Notes: generated by a model not told the origin, from the letters alone. DNA of 64,000 bases from Methanobacteriaceae archaeon (GCA_013403005.1 JACBOA010000015.1:74501-138500), one strand, 5' to 3'; shown: positions 8,331-18,508, numbered from the stretch's first letter. Numbers and translations are program-made.

Positions 8331-10073
8331 GTGAAATCAGGTGATAATTTGGATGGTAAAAAAAATCTAAAAGAAGATAGTAAAGGACTTTTTCGAAGAC
8401 TATACAAAAATCCTCTCTTTATATTAATTTTAATCACTTTAGGAATGATTTCATATCTTTTAAGTGTTCAGATAAAAATTGGAGTTCCTTATTGGGATGT
8501 TTTTAACTATCTTAACAATGCAGTTTATTACGCAGGTATGAATGGTGGAGGTGTTATTACATATTTTCCTCCTGTAATTCCATTACTAACATCTATTCTG
8601 TTTAGAATGGGTTATTTGTCAATCAATGCTATTTTCATAGTGAGTGGATTAATATTCTTAATAGGAATTATTGGATTTTATTTACTATTAAAACAACGTT
8701 TTAATTCCATACAAAGTTTAACAGGTAGTTTAATTTTTATTTCATTACCAGTTGTATTATCCTGGGCAGTTAGTGGAGGTATAGACATACCTGGAGTTGT
8801 ATTTTCTATTTGGGCACTTTATTTTACTATTATTGGTTTAAATAAAGATTCAAAATTTTTATATTTAGTTTTACCAGTCTTTGTCATTGCTTCACTTACC
8901 AGGTACACTGCTGGTCTGATGATAATACCGATTATCTTATGTCTGTTGATAAATTTTAAAAATATAAAAAAAATTAAAAACATGAAAAAGGTTCTATTAG
9001 GAATAGGAATAGAAATAGGAGCATTATTCTTGATTTTAGTATATTTTATAACTAAAATAGATAGTGCTGCATTTTACAATCTTTTCTTTTTGATCGTAAC
9101 TTCATCTTCCACTGGAGTGGGTGATGTCGGTTATAATCCTAATCTTTTATACTTTTCACAAAATATTTTGAATTATATTTCAGTTGGCCCTTTCCAGGGC
9201 ACATATCACCAAATATTAAATCCATCTTATGGTTATCCTTCATTATTATCCTATTTAATTAGTCTGATAACTGTAATTGGCCTTTCTTTTTATGTTTATA
9301 GGGGTATTAATTCAAGAATAGGATTCGAAGATAAATCACTAATAAATATTACAAATTTTATAAAAATTATAATATTGTTAGCTTTGTTAAGTTTGTTAAT
9401 AATCAGTTTCTATTATAAATCCTTAATTTTCAGTGAAATATTTTTATTGACATTATTATACATTTTATATAGGTTTATAAGTAGTGATGTTTCTGAGAAA
9501 ACTCTAAGAATAATAGATATGGATTTTGTATTTTTGTCGTGGTTCTGTGCTTTTTTCATTTTCCAATCTACTCTGCCATTTAAAGTAGATCGATATTTCA
9601 TTACAATGGCCCCAGCACTTGTTTATTTCATAATATTGGGTTTGAATCAATTTTTATTGGAATTAAAAACTAAAATAGATAATCCAAACTTTAAATGTGG
9701 TATAATTTATATAGTTATAGCTTTAGTTTTTTTGTCTACATCTACAGCAACATATTTTGGACATACCCCTAAAAAAAGTTTTACTGTGGATATTGGCGAT
9801 GCGAGTAACTGGATAAAAAATTATGATCCTAATTATATGAAAGTAGTTATTGGTTCTGATTATCCTAATGCAGCTACTTGGTTTTTTAAGAAAGAAGTAT
9901 TTGCAGCTTTTCCAAGATATTTCAACAATTCAGATGAATTTGCTGATTATCTCCAGAAAAACAATGTTAAGTATTATATTGACACTATAAGTAACCCTCA
10001 TCCGGATCTTAAGGGTTATAAAATAATTAAATCAATTGGTGTGGTTGTTATATACGAGAAAGTTAATGTATGA
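8331..10073 (+). CDS. GT39/PMT-like polytopic membrane glycosyltransferase
   Basis: Integral membrane protein of 580 residues with roughly a dozen helices and a C-terminal soluble domain of about 90 residues. The first outside loop contains VPYWDVFNYLNNA, with an acidic residue placed like the catalytic Asp of dolichyl-phosphate-dependent GT-C mannosyltransferases, followed by the FPPVIPLLTSILFRMGY segment seen in ArnT/PMT-type proteins. It probably moves a sugar from a polyprenyl phosphate to a surface glycan or glycoprotein on the outer face. The start is GTG 8331 with no clear Shine-Dalgarno; residues 1-27 are cytoplasmic and basic. Strong AT bias matches the glycan island. It converges with the minus-strand epimerase genes. 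Confidence 0.75.
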   Translation: MKSGDNLDGKKNLKEDSKGLFRRLYKNPLFILILITLGMISYLLSVQIKIGVPYWDVFNYLNNAVYYAGMNGGGVITYFPPVIPLLTSILFRMGYLSINAIFIVSGLIFLIGIIGFYLLLKQRFNSIQSLTGSLIFISLPVVLSWAVSGGIDIPGVVFSIWALYFTIIGLNKDSKFLYLVLPVFVIASLTRYTAGLMIIPIILCLLINFKNIKKIKNMKKVLLGIGIEIGALFLILVYFITKIDSAAFYNLFFLIVTSSSTGVGDVGYNPNLLYFSQNILNYISVGPFQGTYHQILNPSYGYPSLLSYLISLITVIGLSFYVYRGINSRIGFEDKSLINITNFIKIIILLALLSLLIISFYYKSLIFSEIFLLTLLYILYRFISSDVSEKTLRIIDMDFVFLSWFCAFFIFQSTLPFKVDRYFITMAPALVYFIILGLNQFLLELKTKIDNPNFKCGIIYIVIALVFLSTSTATYFGHTPKKSFTVDIGDASNWIKNYDPNYMKVVIGSDYPNAATWFFKKEVFAAFPRYFNNSDEFADYLQKNNVKYYIDTISNPHPDLKGYKIIKSIGVVVIYEKVNV

Positions 10074-10161
10074 TCCAACTAAATATATAAAAAGAAGATG
10101 ATATGGAAAAAAATAAATTTTTTACTTCCATTCAATTTGGTTTTATTAAATGATCACAATC

Positions 10162-11391
10162 TCAATTTCTGTTCTCTTTTTTCAAAAAATAGTTTAACTG
10201 ATCTTTAATAATGTCATTCAGACTGTGTTTAATTTCTGCACCCAATTTTTGAATCTTTCCTGTATCTCCTAAGAGTATTGGAACTTCAGCAGGCCTGAAT
10301 CTGTGTGGATTAAATTCAATTGAAATTTTTCCCTGATCAGTGTGGACAAATATGCCCTTATCTTTAAGAGTATACTCTAATTCTCCCTCAAGCATCATCT
10401 GATCAACTTTTGTTTTAGCAAATTTAAGACCAAATATCTCATTATCATCATGCTCAACGGGGTCTTTAATAATTTTATCTCCGTTAAAAGTCTCTATTTT
10501 GTTTATTTGCCAGTTAGATTCTTTCAAACCTAAAAGTATATAACTTAAAACAGAATTAGTTCTTTGTGAACCCTGATTATATACTTCTCCAGATATTCCC
10601 TTCTCAGCGAGCTTCAAATAACCATTTACAATATCATTAATATGAGACCAATCACGGAATGCATTTAAATTTCCTATATTAATCTTATCTACTTCCCCGT
10701 ACTTCAGTTTCATGATTTGATTTGTTACAACAGAAGTCACAAACATCAAGCCTCGACCCGCTCCTTCATGATTAAAAGCACGAGATACAACAGTTTTCAA
10801 TCCAAAGGAGTGATAATAATTTCTCATTAGATAATCTCCATAAACTTTGGAAACTGCATAGGGAGACATTGGACGCAGAGGGTTAGTCTCACTAATAGGA
10901 ACTTCAGGGATTTTTTCAGGTTCTGGAAATATTGTCCCATATTCCTTTTTTGCACTATTATAATGGTCTTTTGATGATATAACGAGACCATATTCTTCAC
11001 TTGAACCTGCGAAGACAATTTTAGGATCAATATTTTTAATTCGTACGGCATCCAACAAATTTGCAGTTCCTATGCAATTTATCATCTGAGTTTCCAGAGA
11101 ACTTTCAAAAGATCTGGGAACAAAAGACTGTGCCGCCAAGTGAAATATATATTCGGGTTCCGAAAAATCTAAAGCATTGGCTAAAGATGTTATATCTGTT
11201 AAATCACCTTCTGTAACAGTTAAATCGTTAATGATTCCCCTATCAATCAAATTTTTTGCTTTAGTACCATCTGCCCTTTTTCGTACCATGCCACAAACAT
11301 TAGCTTCCAAATCAAGCAATTTTTTTGCAAGGTAAGAACCAGCAAATCCAGCAACACCTGTGATAAGAACATTTTTTCCTTTCCAATTCAT
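10162..11391 (-). CDS. GDP-mannose 4,6-dehydratase-like NAD(P)-dependent epimerase/dehydratase
   Basis: Extended SDR enzyme (409 aa). It has an N-terminal ITGVAGFAGSYLAKKL dinucleotide-binding motif, AAQSFVPRSFE, and the catalytic SPYAVSKVYGDYLMRNYY (YxxxK). The C-terminal FRPAEVPILLGDTGKIQKLG corresponds to the RPAEVDxLLGDxxKA block of GDP-mannose 4,6-dehydratases, supporting that subgroup. Compared with a standard member (about 340 aa) it has an insertion of roughly 60 residues (about 310-375) containing GELEYTLKDKGIFVHTDQGK. A strong Shine-Dalgarno (aggagg on the minus strand, near 11399-11404) precedes the start. It likely makes a deoxy-sugar precursor for surface glycans. Substrate is inferred. 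Confidence 0.8.
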   Translation of the reverse strand: MNWKGKNVLITGVAGFAGSYLAKKLLDLEANVCGMVRKRADGTKAKNLIDRGIINDLTVTEGDLTDITSLANALDFSEPEYIFHLAAQSFVPRSFESSLETQMINCIGTANLLDAVRIKNIDPKIVFAGSSEEYGLVISSKDHYNSAKKEYGTIFPEPEKIPEVPISETNPLRPMSPYAVSKVYGDYLMRNYYHSFGLKTVVSRAFNHEGAGRGLMFVTSVVTNQIMKLKYGEVDKINIGNLNAFRDWSHINDIVNGYLKLAEKGISGEVYNQGSQRTNSVLSYILLGLKESNWQINKIETFNGDKIIKDPVEHDDNEIFGLKFAKTKVDQMMLEGELEYTLKDKGIFVHTDQGKISIEFNPHRFRPAEVPILLGDTGKIQKLGAEIKHSLNDIIKDQLNYFLKKENRN

Positions 11392-11494
11392 ATAATAGCC
11401 TCCTTATCTGTAAAAGTATTTATAAATTTGTTTTAAATCTCAATACGCAATAATTGATATATGATTATTTAGGAATATGTTTTCAGAGAGATAT

Positions 11495-12442
11495 TTATTT
11501 TCGATTAAAATAATTAATTGTTTCATTAAACCAAACAACAGTTTCTTCAAGGTTCGATTTTAAATCGTGTTTTTTAATTAACCCTGATGATTTGGCTTTG
11601 GATATATCTGCAGTAGAATGTTTAATATCACCATTTCTGGGATCTTCATATTTGACATCTAGTTCTTCACCGACTATATCTTCTATTAATTCAATAAGTT
11701 GATTAATGCTAATAACTTCACCAGAAGCAATATTGTAAACACCAGTTATATTTGATTCTGCTGCAATAATATTTGCATTAACAACATCTTTCACATATAT
11801 GAAGTCACGAGTCTGTTTACCGTCCCCAAATATCACAGGTTTTTCATTATGGATATAAGCATCTATAAATTTAGGTATAACCGCAGCATATTGAGAATTT
11901 GGATCTTGTCGGGGACCAAATACATTGAAATAACGCAACGATATTGTAGATAAATCAAACAGATCAGTGAAATTCTTACAGTACATTTCACCAGAAGCCT
12001 TGCTACTTGCATATGGAGACAATGGATTCAAAAGAATGTCTTCAGATAAAGGAAGATTTTCATTATCTCCATAAACTGCAGATGATGATGCAAAAACAAC
12101 TTTTTGAACATTAGCATCCCTTGCAGCAACTAAAACTTTTAAAGTGCCCGTTACGTTTACCTTATTACAGAGTAATGGATTATCAACACTGGCTGGGACA
12201 CTGGCCAGAGCTGCATGGTGAAAAACATAATCACAACCATCCATTGTATTTACCAAGTCGATTTGGTTAATATCACCTAGTACGATACTTATATTATCCT
12301 GATCAAATTCTTCGATATTTGCCATCTTTCCTGTAGACTGGTCGTCAACTATAATCACCTGGTTATCATGAGAAAGTTTCTCAACCAAATGTGAACCAAT
12401 AAAACCTAGCCCTCCTGTAACCAAAACTTTTTTATTTTTCAT
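11495..12442 (-). CDS. UDP-glucose 4-epimerase-like NAD-dependent epimerase
   Basis: Extended SDR of 315 residues, the usual length for archaeal GalE-like enzymes. N-terminal VTGGLGFIGSHLVEKL is the NAD-binding GxxGxxG; FASSSAVYGD gives the catalytic Ser, SPYASSKASGEMYC the YxxxK, and RYFNVFGPRQDP the following conserved block; RDFIYVKDVV closes the set. The probable reaction is C4 epimerisation of a UDP-sugar feeding the adjacent glycosyltransferases. A Shine-Dalgarno (aggag, minus strand, near 12449-12453) supports ATG 12442. It is separated by about 100 bp from genes on either side, all on the minus strand. Confidence 0.85.
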   Translation of the reverse strand: MKNKKVLVTGGLGFIGSHLVEKLSHDNQVIIVDDQSTGKMANIEEFDQDNISIVLGDINQIDLVNTMDGCDYVFHHAALASVPASVDNPLLCNKVNVTGTLKVLVAARDANVQKVVFASSSAVYGDNENLPLSEDILLNPLSPYASSKASGEMYCKNFTDLFDLSTISLRYFNVFGPRQDPNSQYAAVIPKFIDAYIHNEKPVIFGDGKQTRDFIYVKDVVNANIIAAESNITGVYNIASGEVISINQLIELIEDIVGEELDVKYEDPRNGDIKHSTADISKAKSSGLIKKHDLKSNLEETVVWFNETINYFNRK

Positions 12443-12547
12443 TATAATCTCCTAATCCACGAATAACCTATATTTCAATTTAAAATCGAAAATTAAGTCA
12501 TATAAGCACAATTATTGGCTTTAAAAATTTTTTCAAACTATCAAAAT

Positions 12548-12970
12548 TTAATTTATGTTTACCACCAAAAATAGATATCTATAAACTTTATTGGTATCGG
12601 GTAACTTATAAAGATTAAATTCAATTTTCTGCTGACCATTTGATTCTGCTGTGAAGTTAAATGGTAATTCTTTTTTTTCGCCATCATTCAATGTAAAGTT
12701 TTCTGATTTTAATGTTTGATTGGACTCTTTAATCACCATTAAATAATTAATAGTTGCTTGTTCCTTATTGACAACCCCAACAGTGATATTTCCAATATCT
12801 CCTTGATTCAAGTTAGTAGGATAATTTCCGGCCTTGCCTTCAGACCCTAAAATATAAAATTCTGTAAATTTTTCACCTTGAAATGGATTCAGTATGATAT
12901 ATACTACAGCAATAATTCCCACTAATATAATACAAGTTAAAAAGATGGATAAAGTCCTGTCTATGTTCAT
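12548..12970 (-). CDS. DUF1616 domain membrane-anchored protein
   Basis: Small protein of 140 residues with one N-terminal membrane helix (about 8-30) and an outside domain. The segment NPFQGEKFTEFYILGSEGKA followed by GNYPTNLNQGDIGNITVGVVN matches DUF1616, found in methanogen surface-glycan neighbourhoods. N-glycosylation sequons (for example NIT, NQT, NFT) fit external exposure. I chose ATG 12970 (MNIDRTLSIF) over a longer frame starting 29 codons upstream because a Shine-Dalgarno (aggag, minus strand, near 12976-12980) lies just ahead of it. It is divergent from ehaA. Its function is unknown; a role in envelope assembly is inferred from context. Confidence 0.75.
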   Translation of the reverse strand: MNIDRTLSIFLTCIILVGIIAVVYIILNPFQGEKFTEFYILGSEGKAGNYPTNLNQGDIGNITVGVVNKEQATINYLMVIKESNQTLKSENFTLNDGEKKELPFNFTAESNGQQKIEFNLYKLPDTNKVYRYLFLVVNIN

Positions 12971-13091
12971 AATAAACTCCTTTTTATTGTTAACTGAGCT
13001 TATAAAAGTTATATATTTTTTGGAGTAAATTAAATGTTTTTTCCAGCCATATAGCATATTTTTTTAAGCAATAAATTTTAATAATCATTTA

Positions 13092-13457
<366 letters not shown>

Positions 13458-13461
<4 letters not shown>

Positions 13462-13961
13462 ATGAAATTCTAGGCATTGCACTGGCTGCCATTATATCCT
13501 GGTTGAACTTTGTCATAATTGACACTTGGATGGGTCTTCCAGAATCACCAGGAGTTAAAGGTGCGGATGTTATAGGCAGGTCAGTTCAAAAAAGAGGTGG
13601 AGATCTGGCTGGAGGTTTCTTCCAGGGAAATATAGTTTGTTCACCCGATGCTTCCGCTGGAACCTTACTGGCTTCTGTGGGATGTTACTGCATCGGAATA
13701 CCTGAGGGAGGATTAATAGCTGCTCTTTTAGTGTACTTTGGTAATAGGTTATGTGCTGACCCTGGATATGCAGGTACCACCGGAGCGCTTAGCATTACTG
13801 CAATTATCTACTTAACATCATTTATCGGTTTTAAACCTGAATACTATATTGTAGGAATGGTGATAGCCATCCTTACCATACAGGGATTACACCATCCTGC
13901 TGCTTCCCGGCTTTTGGGGAAAATAGCAGCGAAAATGGGGAGGCACACCAAATTAACATAG
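13458..13961 (+). CDS. ehaB: Energy-converting hydrogenase A subunit B
   Basis: Membrane subunit of Eha (167 aa) with four or five helices. The distinctive stretch GNIVCSPDASAGTLLASVGC (about residues 54-73) followed by CIGIPEGGLIAAL and GNRLCADPGYAGTTGALS contains several Cys, Gly and Ala residues and is conserved in this position of the operon as far as I can recall. Start ATG overlaps the ehaA stop, so translation is probably coupled. No catalytic motif is visible; it is presumed to be structural in the membrane arm. Confidence 0.85.
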
Positions 13962-13971
13962 GTGCAATATC

Positions 13972-14220
13972 ATGTTTATCGAAATATTAGGGATTATCGT
14001 TGTGATCATGGCACTGCGCACACTCTTAGCCCAGAACCGTGAGGAAAGACTTCTCTATCTTAACGTTATCGGATTCAGCATGTCTGCAATTATTGCTTTA
14101 TACATACAAACACCCTTCGGAGCAATTATTGCCATTACATTCTTCGTGGCTTCAACTTTAAGCTCCAATGCCATTGCCTACTCTCTGGGAAGGGTGAAAG
14201 AAGAGATCATGGTGAAATAA
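13972..14220 (+). CDS. ehaC: Energy-converting hydrogenase A subunit C
   Basis: Membrane subunit of 82 residues with two to three helices: IEILGIIVVIMALRTLLA, then VIGFSMSAIIALYIQTPFGA and a third ending before a basic tail. Starts 10 bp after ehaB and is followed 1 bp later by ehaD, the spacing of a tightly packed operon. Assignment relies on operon position and size. It is probably part of the ion-translocating membrane arm; its individual role is unknown. Confidence 0.82.
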   Translation: MFIEILGIIVVIMALRTLLAQNREERLLYLNVIGFSMSAIIALYIQTPFGAIIAITFFVASTLSSNAIAYSLGRVKEEIMVK

Positions 14221-14221
14221 A

Positions 14222-14506
14222 ATGTACCTTGACTTTATAAATTTAACCACAGTTTCAGCAGCACTCACATTAATAGGTACTGCCGGAATCATATCCCTTC
14301 CCAAGCCACTGGATAAAGTGATCATGTTTGCCCTTCTCCAGGCGGGTTTTGTGGGAATGATCGTGGCTGCCAAGTATCTGGATGTGGCCATGGCCGCAGC
14401 CATCTTCGACCCCATAGCCACCATTATCTTACTTATCGGAATTATTAAGATTAATGAGGTTCGCAAGAAAAATCAAAAATCCCAGGAGGAAGTGAACCTT
14501 GCTTGA
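14222..14506 (+). CDS. ehaD: Energy-converting hydrogenase A subunit D
   Basis: Membrane subunit of 94 residues with three helices, a size and layout reminiscent of NuoK/MrpC-type small subunits. FVGMIVAAKYLDVAMAAAIF in the centre and DPIATIILLIGIIKINEV near the C-terminus carry acidic residues next to membrane helices (Asp within the KYLDVAMA and FDPIA segments), which could serve ion conduction; this is inference. It overlaps ehaE by 8 bp, where the strong aggagg site for ehaE lies inside its coding region. Confidence 0.82.
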   Translation: MYLDFINLTTVSAALTLIGTAGIISLPKPLDKVIMFALLQAGFVGMIVAAKYLDVAMAAAIFDPIATIILLIGIIKINEVRKKNQKSQEEVNLA

Positions 14507-14759
14507 TATTTACATATGGTTCTATACTGGCGTGGCTCTGGTCATACTGGGTGGCCTTGGTACTGCCATAGGCCCTGGAGTTAAAGATCCTATTGTTCGA
14601 ACCTTAAACACAGAAATTGCTGCAGTAGGCGTTTCCCTTATATTTTTAACTTACAATCACACCATTGCACTGCTCACTTACATTGCAGCAACCACCATTA
14701 TCACCATGATCCTATTAAGAGCCATAGTTAGACTGGAAGAAGTGGGGGCTGATTTATGA
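14499..14759 (+). CDS. ehaE: Energy-converting hydrogenase A subunit E
   Basis: Membrane subunit of 86 residues with three helices: IWFYTGVALVILGGLGTAIG, VAVSLIFLTYN-like second helix, and TYIAATTIITMILLRAIVRL, ending in an acidic tail EEVGADL. The start is TTG 14499, supported by an aggagg Shine-Dalgarno at about 14484-14489 and by overlap with the end of ehaD. Its stop overlaps the ehaF start. Function inside the complex is not known. Confidence 0.8.
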   Translation: MLDIYIWFYTGVALVILGGLGTAIGPGVKDPIVRTLNTEIAAVGVSLIFLTYNHTIALLTYIAATTIITMILLRAIVRLEEVGADL

Positions 14760-15241
14760 GTAGAATAGGCAGACTATGGAATTCCCTGGCCACTCCCAAA
14801 AGGATCCCCCGGTTTTATTCCGTGATCCTGGGTGTTTTACTATTAGTTGGTTTCTTGATGCCTCTGGCACTTAACGATAATCAGCTGTACCCAAGACCTG
14901 CACCACAGCTACAAATAAGTGAGCAGGACCCGTTAGCCCCTTATGATCGTGGCGGAGTTCCTCTTAAAGAACCAGGAATTGTCAGATCTCAGTATCCTCA
15001 ATTTTCAGAGCAGGCAGGCATGGTAACTGGTTATCTTTCCCCAATTGCAATCAGAGTTAGTAACACCACTCTCTATTATGGTACATCTATTTATTCATCC
15101 CCGGGTGGATTGATTGACGAGATATTATATTACTCAAGAGGATTTGACACCGTCCTTGAGTCCAGTATCCTCATGATGGCCTTTGTGGTGGCATCATGGG
15201 TGGCCTTACATTTCACCATGAGAAGGAGGGAAGATGAATGA
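14756..15241 (+). CDS. ehaF: Energy-converting hydrogenase A subunit F
   Basis: Eha subunit of 161 residues with two membrane helices, one near residues 18-40 (FYSVILGVLLLVGFLMPLAL) and one near 133-155, enclosing an outside loop of about 90 residues rich in Pro, Gln and Tyr (YPRPAPQLQISEQDP). It overlaps ehaE and ehaG by 4 bp each, so the genes are translationally coupled. The large loop distinguishes it from the other small membrane subunits; its partner is unknown. Confidence 0.82.
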   Translation: MSRIGRLWNSLATPKRIPRFYSVILGVLLLVGFLMPLALNDNQLYPRPAPQLQISEQDPLAPYDRGGVPLKEPGIVRSQYPQFSEQAGMVTGYLSPIAIRVSNTTLYYGTSIYSSPGGLIDEILYYSRGFDTVLESSILMMAFVVASWVALHFTMRRREDE

Positions 15242-15918
15242 GTGCATCAGTACTGGTACCCAGCATTGTTTCTCCAATGGTGGTTTCCCTATATCTTCCT
15301 GCAATCTTCACCGGCTTAATTGTGGGACTTATAGGTTTAATGGCCATCGCTTACCAGAAAAATGATTTGAGCGCCCTGATACTCACGGACATTGTGGGTA
15401 TTGGAATGTTAATTTTGGTTGCTGCGGTTGGAACCGACCTGGCAGAAGCACTCATACTACCCGGATTAGTGGTGGAACTGGCTGAAATTTTAGCCATTTC
15501 CGAGATACTCATGAGTAGGGAGATGAGAAAAAAAGGCAAAAATGCTGAATTGATTCCCTTACCCTTATCCATGGATATGGAAGTGATGAACACTGCACCG
15601 ACATTCTTAGCCATAATATTAATTGCCTATGGAGCATTCCTTACAGGATTTACAGGTGGGGCAGTAGCAGGTGGGGGAATATTATTCTATGTTCTCTCCA
15701 AACGGATGCGTGGCGTCCCATCAGACACTTGGGAAGGCATAGCTGGAGTATCAGGTATTGCATGGTGCCTATGGCTAGTGGGATTCCTGATGTTTTTCGC
15801 ATTCCCACAGTTCTGGCTCCTGGCATTGTTCCTGGCAGCATTTGGTGTTTTCATTAAAGTCGCATATAAAGCAGGTCTCATAGGAGTTATTGGTCGTGAA
15901 GAATTCAATAAGAAATAG
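15238..15918 (+). CDS. ehaG: Energy-converting hydrogenase A subunit G
   Basis: Membrane subunit of 226 residues with about six helices. Between helices three and four lies an acidic/basic stretch (ELAEILAISEILMSREMRKK, then NAELIPLPLSMDMEVMNTAP), which may face the hydrophilic hydrogenase arm. ATG 15238 overlaps the ehaF stop. A fresh aaggag Shine-Dalgarno follows its stop for ehaH. The name rests on operon order and size; no enzymatic motif is visible. Confidence 0.82.
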   Translation: MSASVLVPSIVSPMVVSLYLPAIFTGLIVGLIGLMAIAYQKNDLSALILTDIVGIGMLILVAAVGTDLAEALILPGLVVELAEILAISEILMSREMRKKGKNAELIPLPLSMDMEVMNTAPTFLAIILIAYGAFLTGFTGGAVAGGGILFYVLSKRMRGVPSDTWEGIAGVSGIAWCLWLVGFLMFFAFPQFWLLALFLAAFGVFIKVAYKAGLIGVIGREEFNKK

Positions 15919-15942
15919 AAGGAGCAGTAAGGAGTTATAAAA

Positions 15943-16620
15943 ATGGATATCATCATATTGGGCCAACAATTAATGGGATACATACCCTTAGGAGATATCG
16001 TCCTGTATCTGGCTCCAGTAAACCTGTTTATGTTTGCCAGTGCTCTCGCCTTCACTACCCTTATAGCCATAAGCAGAACAGAAACCCAGGTTGAAGCTGG
16101 CGTAGGCACCCTTAAAGATAAAGAAGTTAAAGTTGATAAGGATGAATTCAAAATCCGACGTTTCCTGGCCATTATCTGTGGACTGGCCACTGCTGGTTCC
16201 ATGATCACTGGAGACCTATTCAACTTCACCTTATTCGTGTGCCTCATTGGTATTGTTAACATTGGAATAGTTGCCGCTGTGAAGCAGGTGGATGTTCTGG
16301 ATGCTGCATTCCAGTATGGATTAGTTGCCATGATTGCAGTTTTACCCCTTTTTGGAGGTGCAGCTATGATCCTAGCATCAACTGGAACCCTAAGCTTACT
16401 GGAAATCTCACAAATTCCCACCACTGCCTTGATGATCTTCGGTTCACTCCTGTTGTTCATTGGAGTAGCGGGTGAGACTGGAGTGGCTCCGTTTTACGCT
16501 ACCAAAGCAGAGATGTTTCGAACCCCTGGTTCCCCCTTCCTGCTGATTATTCACTTAAGTTCACTACTGGTAATAGTTCGAGTGATTGAAATACTCCTGA
16601 TCATAAACAAACCATTCTGA
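15943..16620 (+). CDS. ehaH: Energy-converting hydrogenase A subunit H (antiporter-like membrane subunit)
   Basis: Membrane subunit of 225 residues related to the proton-translocating NuoL/M/N and HycC/EchA family, but much shorter than a full antiporter subunit. It shows GSMITGDLFNFTLFVCLIGI (helix with the conserved acidic neighbourhood), then GIVAAVKQVDVLDAAFQYGL and VGLIAIGE-like GETGVAPFYATKAEMFRTPG. The central Lys (in AAVKQ) and the Lys in FYATKAEM match positions where these proteins carry ion-pathway lysines; this is inference. Preceded by aaggag. A 119-bp spacer separates it from ehaI. Confidence 0.82.
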   Translation: MDIIILGQQLMGYIPLGDIVLYLAPVNLFMFASALAFTTLIAISRTETQVEAGVGTLKDKEVKVDKDEFKIRRFLAIICGLATAGSMITGDLFNFTLFVCLIGIVNIGIVAAVKQVDVLDAAFQYGLVAMIAVLPLFGGAAMILASTGTLSLLEISQIPTTALMIFGSLLLFIGVAGETGVAPFYATKAEMFRTPGSPFLLIIHLSSLLVIVRVIEILLIINKPF

Positions 16621-16739
16621 AGATAAATAAATGAAAAAATGATTTGGAAAAAAATGATTTAAAAAAAAACCGGAATTGTCACCAAAACTCTTGAAATTTA
16701 TCAAATTAAAAGTAATTTAAAATGAATCTGGTGAAAATA

Positions 16740-16955
16740 ATGGATAAACTAAAAATATCAAGTTATTTACTGTTAATAATCTCTCTGGCAGGAATAATCT
16801 ATGCTCTCCTGTTCAACCCACCTAACTGGGTGGTTTATGCAATTTCCATTATATTCATACCTACATTAATACTATCCTTTGGACTGATTGTCATGGCCCG
16901 AGGACCTGAAGAGGAAGAAGATGATAAAACCCGGGAACCATTTATTGGATATTAA
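16740..16955 (+). CDS. ehaI: Energy-converting hydrogenase A subunit I
   Basis: Small membrane subunit of 71 residues with two helices (SYLLLIISLAGIIYALLF and VVYAISIIFIPTLILSFGLI) and an acidic C-terminus (GPEEEEDDKTREP). I place the start at ATG 16740 because ggtga at 16730-16734 is an ideally spaced Shine-Dalgarno; a longer start at ATG 16722 adds MNLVKI without its own site. The pattern of a short antiporter-end-like protein after EhaH suggests the two together replace a longer NuoL-type subunit, which is inference. Confidence 0.78.
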   Translation: MDKLKISSYLLLIISLAGIIYALLFNPPNWVVYAISIIFIPTLILSFGLIVMARGPEEEEDDKTREPFIGY

Positions 16956-17038
16956 GCATTAAAAAACCATATCAAAAACACTTAAAACTTTAACCGTGAA
17001 TAACCGCAAAAAAAAGGACTTAATAATCGGTGATCATA

Positions 17039-17902
<864 letters not shown>

Positions 17903-17913
17903 GGAGAAATAAA

Positions 17914-18174
17914 ATGGAAATGCAAGAAAAAGACACACTGTTCCTCATGACCCTGGCAGCCTTCGGAGCATTTCTAGCCAGCAGTCTGGCAGTTGTATTG
18001 CAGTGGAATGTAGTTTTACCCCTTACTGTTGCAGTTTTTATCCTGATGATTCTGACCTTCTTACTTTATAAGAAGGGCGCCATCCATTTCTCTGAAAATG
18101 CTGAGAAGTGGGTAATGATCATCACCCTCATCTGCTTCATAGCTGCTTTCATATACCTTTACCATCCAGTTTAA
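17914..18174 (+). CDS. ehaK: Energy-converting hydrogenase A subunit K
   Basis: Membrane subunit of 86 residues with three helices, starting MEMQEKDTLFLMTLAAFGAF and ending in FIAAFIYLYHPV. ATG 17914 is chosen over a longer frame that runs back into ehaJ because aaggag at 17901-17906 lies 7 bp upstream. It starts 11 bp after ehaJ and ends 10 bp before ehaL. Assigned by operon position and size; the single function is not known. Confidence 0.8.
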   Translation: MEMQEKDTLFLMTLAAFGAFLASSLAVVLQWNVVLPLTVAVFILMILTFLLYKKGAIHFSENAEKWVMIITLICFIAAFIYLYHPV

Positions 18175-18184
18175 TGGTGATTTA

Positions 18185-18508
18185 ATGAATGAAACAATTT
18201 ATCTCATCTACATACTTTCATTTGTACTGGGATCCTTGCTTGGACTGGTACTAAGTTATCGGAAATACAAAGCTCCCTATGCCTTAGGAAAGCTAGATAT
18301 TTTTGCCATGGTCTTGGCAGTAATAGGATGGGGTTTAGCACTTAACAGTGTTTTAATCACTTTCATACCCCAATATATCACCATAAGCATTGGTGTGTTC
18401 CTCCTGGCAATGGTATTAGGGATGAGGCCAGGTTATGGTAGGAATGAAACATTTATTGGTATAATAATAGCTGGAATCATCTGGATATTGAGGACGGTGA
18501 TCCTTTGA
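18185..18508 (+). CDS. ehaL: Energy-converting hydrogenase A subunit L
   Basis: Membrane subunit of 107 residues with three or four helices: YLIYILSFVLGSLLGLVLSY, LDIFAMVLAVIGWGLALNSV, ISIGVFLLAMVLGMRPGYGR and a last helix IGIIIAGIIWILRTVIL. It overlaps ehaM by 4 bp. It is the last all-membrane subunit before the soluble part of the operon (M-Q), in line with the known arrangement. Individual role unknown. Confidence 0.8.
   Translation: MNETIYLIYILSFVLGSLLGLVLSYRKYKAPYALGKLDIFAMVLAVIGWGLALNSVLITFIPQYITISIGVFLLAMVLGMRPGYGRNETFIGIIIAGIIWILRTVIL

Noticed and set aside
15687..16460. 257-codon minus-strand frame opposite ehaG/ehaH
   Set aside because: Antisense to two membrane subunits; the length follows from codon bias of hydrophobic genes, and it has no domain or start signal.
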